The notes beneath the pieces were generated by a model that was not told the origin of the DNA, did no database searches, and saw only the letters and a program-made list of their open reading frames with translations. From NCBI GenBank assembly GCA_019242465.1, contig JAFAVL010000140.1, forward strand, positions 1 to 6,200: DNA of 6,200 nt, given 5' to 3'. The stretch comes from Chroococcidiopsidaceae cyanobacterium CP_BM_RX_35 (GTDB taxonomy: Bacteria > Cyanobacteriota > Cyanobacteriia > Cyanobacteriales > Chroococcidiopsidaceae). Shown here one piece after another: positions 5,668-6,200 of the stretch; the first letter of the stretch is position 1, and the number at the start of each line of letters is the position of its first letter. The position numbers were made by a program, and so were the translations under genes.

Positions 5668-6200
5668 TTAGAGTGTCATGGGTGAGATAGGTTCGATATC
5701 CGGATCGTGTCCCCCGACTTGGTTGGTACGGAGAACCCAGACCGCCGCCCCATGCTTCAGAAAAACTTGCACGATCGTATCGCTCGCCTTACGGGGTAAG
5801 AGTGTTCGCCAACTGCCTAATCCCACCCATAGGTTACGGAGCGGTGCATCTTCTAGAGTAGTGCCTAAGTTGAATTCATTGGCTTCCCAATCAGCGCGGG
5901 GAGCGCCCAGTGGTTGCAATTTACGGTATAGCTTTGCTTTCACCTTCTGGAGTTGCTGGTAATGATATGCCTGTTCCGGGTTGTTTGCGAGCCAGGTTTG
6001 CAGCAGGGATTGATTGGCGGCGATCGCCTGGGCAAGGGAGCGAAGGCTGGCAAACAACGCCTGATTAGAATCCTGGGCGCAGTTATTAGCGGGACCAACG
6101 TAGGTTGCCCCTGTGCCATCTCCAATTCGATACCGAGCGGTCATCGCCTCTAGTTGGCTCAGCATATTACTTAGAGCCGAGCGGCGCGTCCCGTTGATGT
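5668..6200 (-). CDS. C-terminal part of an unrecognised protein, 5' end outside window
   Basis: The frame is open to the right edge and gives 176 residues before the TAA at 5670-5668. An internal Met codon at 6165 could be taken as a start, but 11 more in-frame residues (INGTRRSALSN) precede it without a stop and no ribosome-binding site stands before it, so the gene is more likely truncated by the window. The visible part is soluble. It shows ARYRIGDGTGATYVGP followed by NNCAQDSNQALF, an Ala/Gln/Leu-rich helical stretch, and a C-terminal region with NLWVGLGSWRTLLPRKASD. I have a faint memory of this region at the end of long cyanobacterial intramembrane-protease-like (CPBP/CAAX) proteins, but I cannot confirm it, so I assign no function. 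The GC content of its lines (about 52-63%) is high. It lies 20 bases upstream of the BrkB gene and probably shares its transcript. Confidence 0.75.
   Translation of the reverse strand, partial: INGTRRSALSNMLSQLEAMTARYRIGDGTGATYVGPANNCAQDSNQALFASLRSLAQAIAANQSLLQTWLANNPEQAYHYQQLQKVKAKLYRKLQPLGAPRADWEANEFNLGTTLEDAPLRNLWVGLGSWRTLLPRKASDTIVQVFLKHGAAVWVLRTNQVGGHDPDIEPISPMTL
6020..6027. repeat. HIP1 octamer
   Basis: This is a second perfect GCGATCGC, again within GGCGATCGCC, inside the truncated right-hand gene. With the copy at 3835 this makes two in 6.2 kb, far above chance and typical of HIP1-bearing cyanobacteria. Confidence 0.9.

Overview
The window most likely comes from a cyanobacterial chromosome of the filamentous or Leptolyngbya-like kind. 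The evidence is two HIP1 octamers (GCGATCGC) inside genes, many partial HIP1 strings such as GCGATCG and CGATCGC, mid-range and uneven GC (hand-counted 60-base lines run from about 35% to 63%), and a gene set of membrane and envelope proteins. The species cannot be named from the sequence alone.

All six genes lie on the minus strand, so transcription runs from the right edge to the left edge. From right to left they are: the C-terminal part of an unrecognised protein that runs off the right edge (5668-6200); a YihY/BrkB-family inner-membrane protein (4709-5647); a large MscS-type mechanosensitive channel with a periplasmic N-terminal domain (2922-4709); a small lipoprotein (2389-2811); a zinc-dependent succinylglutamate desuccinylase/aspartoacylase-family protein (1142-2221); and the N-terminal 328 residues of an unrecognised multi-pass membrane protein that runs off the left edge (1-986).

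The first three look like one transcription unit. There are 20 bases between the first two genes, and the BrkB stop overlaps the MscS start as TAATG, which implies translational coupling. The lipoprotein has its own good -10 box, with two 11-base-spaced direct repeats just upstream that resemble a cyanobacterial Pho box. The aspartoacylase-like gene is metabolically out of place, and part of it is richer in GC than the genes to its left and right, so it may have been acquired. The gap between it and the last gene holds a 12-bp-arm inverted repeat and a possible promoter.

The shared theme is the cell envelope: a tension-gated channel, a BrkB membrane protein, a lipoprotein and an unknown membrane protein. 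I see no mobile element, tRNA or rRNA gene, CRISPR array, toxin-antitoxin pair or defence system, and nothing that amounts to a clear new system. The longest stretch without a gene is 167 bases (2222-2388).
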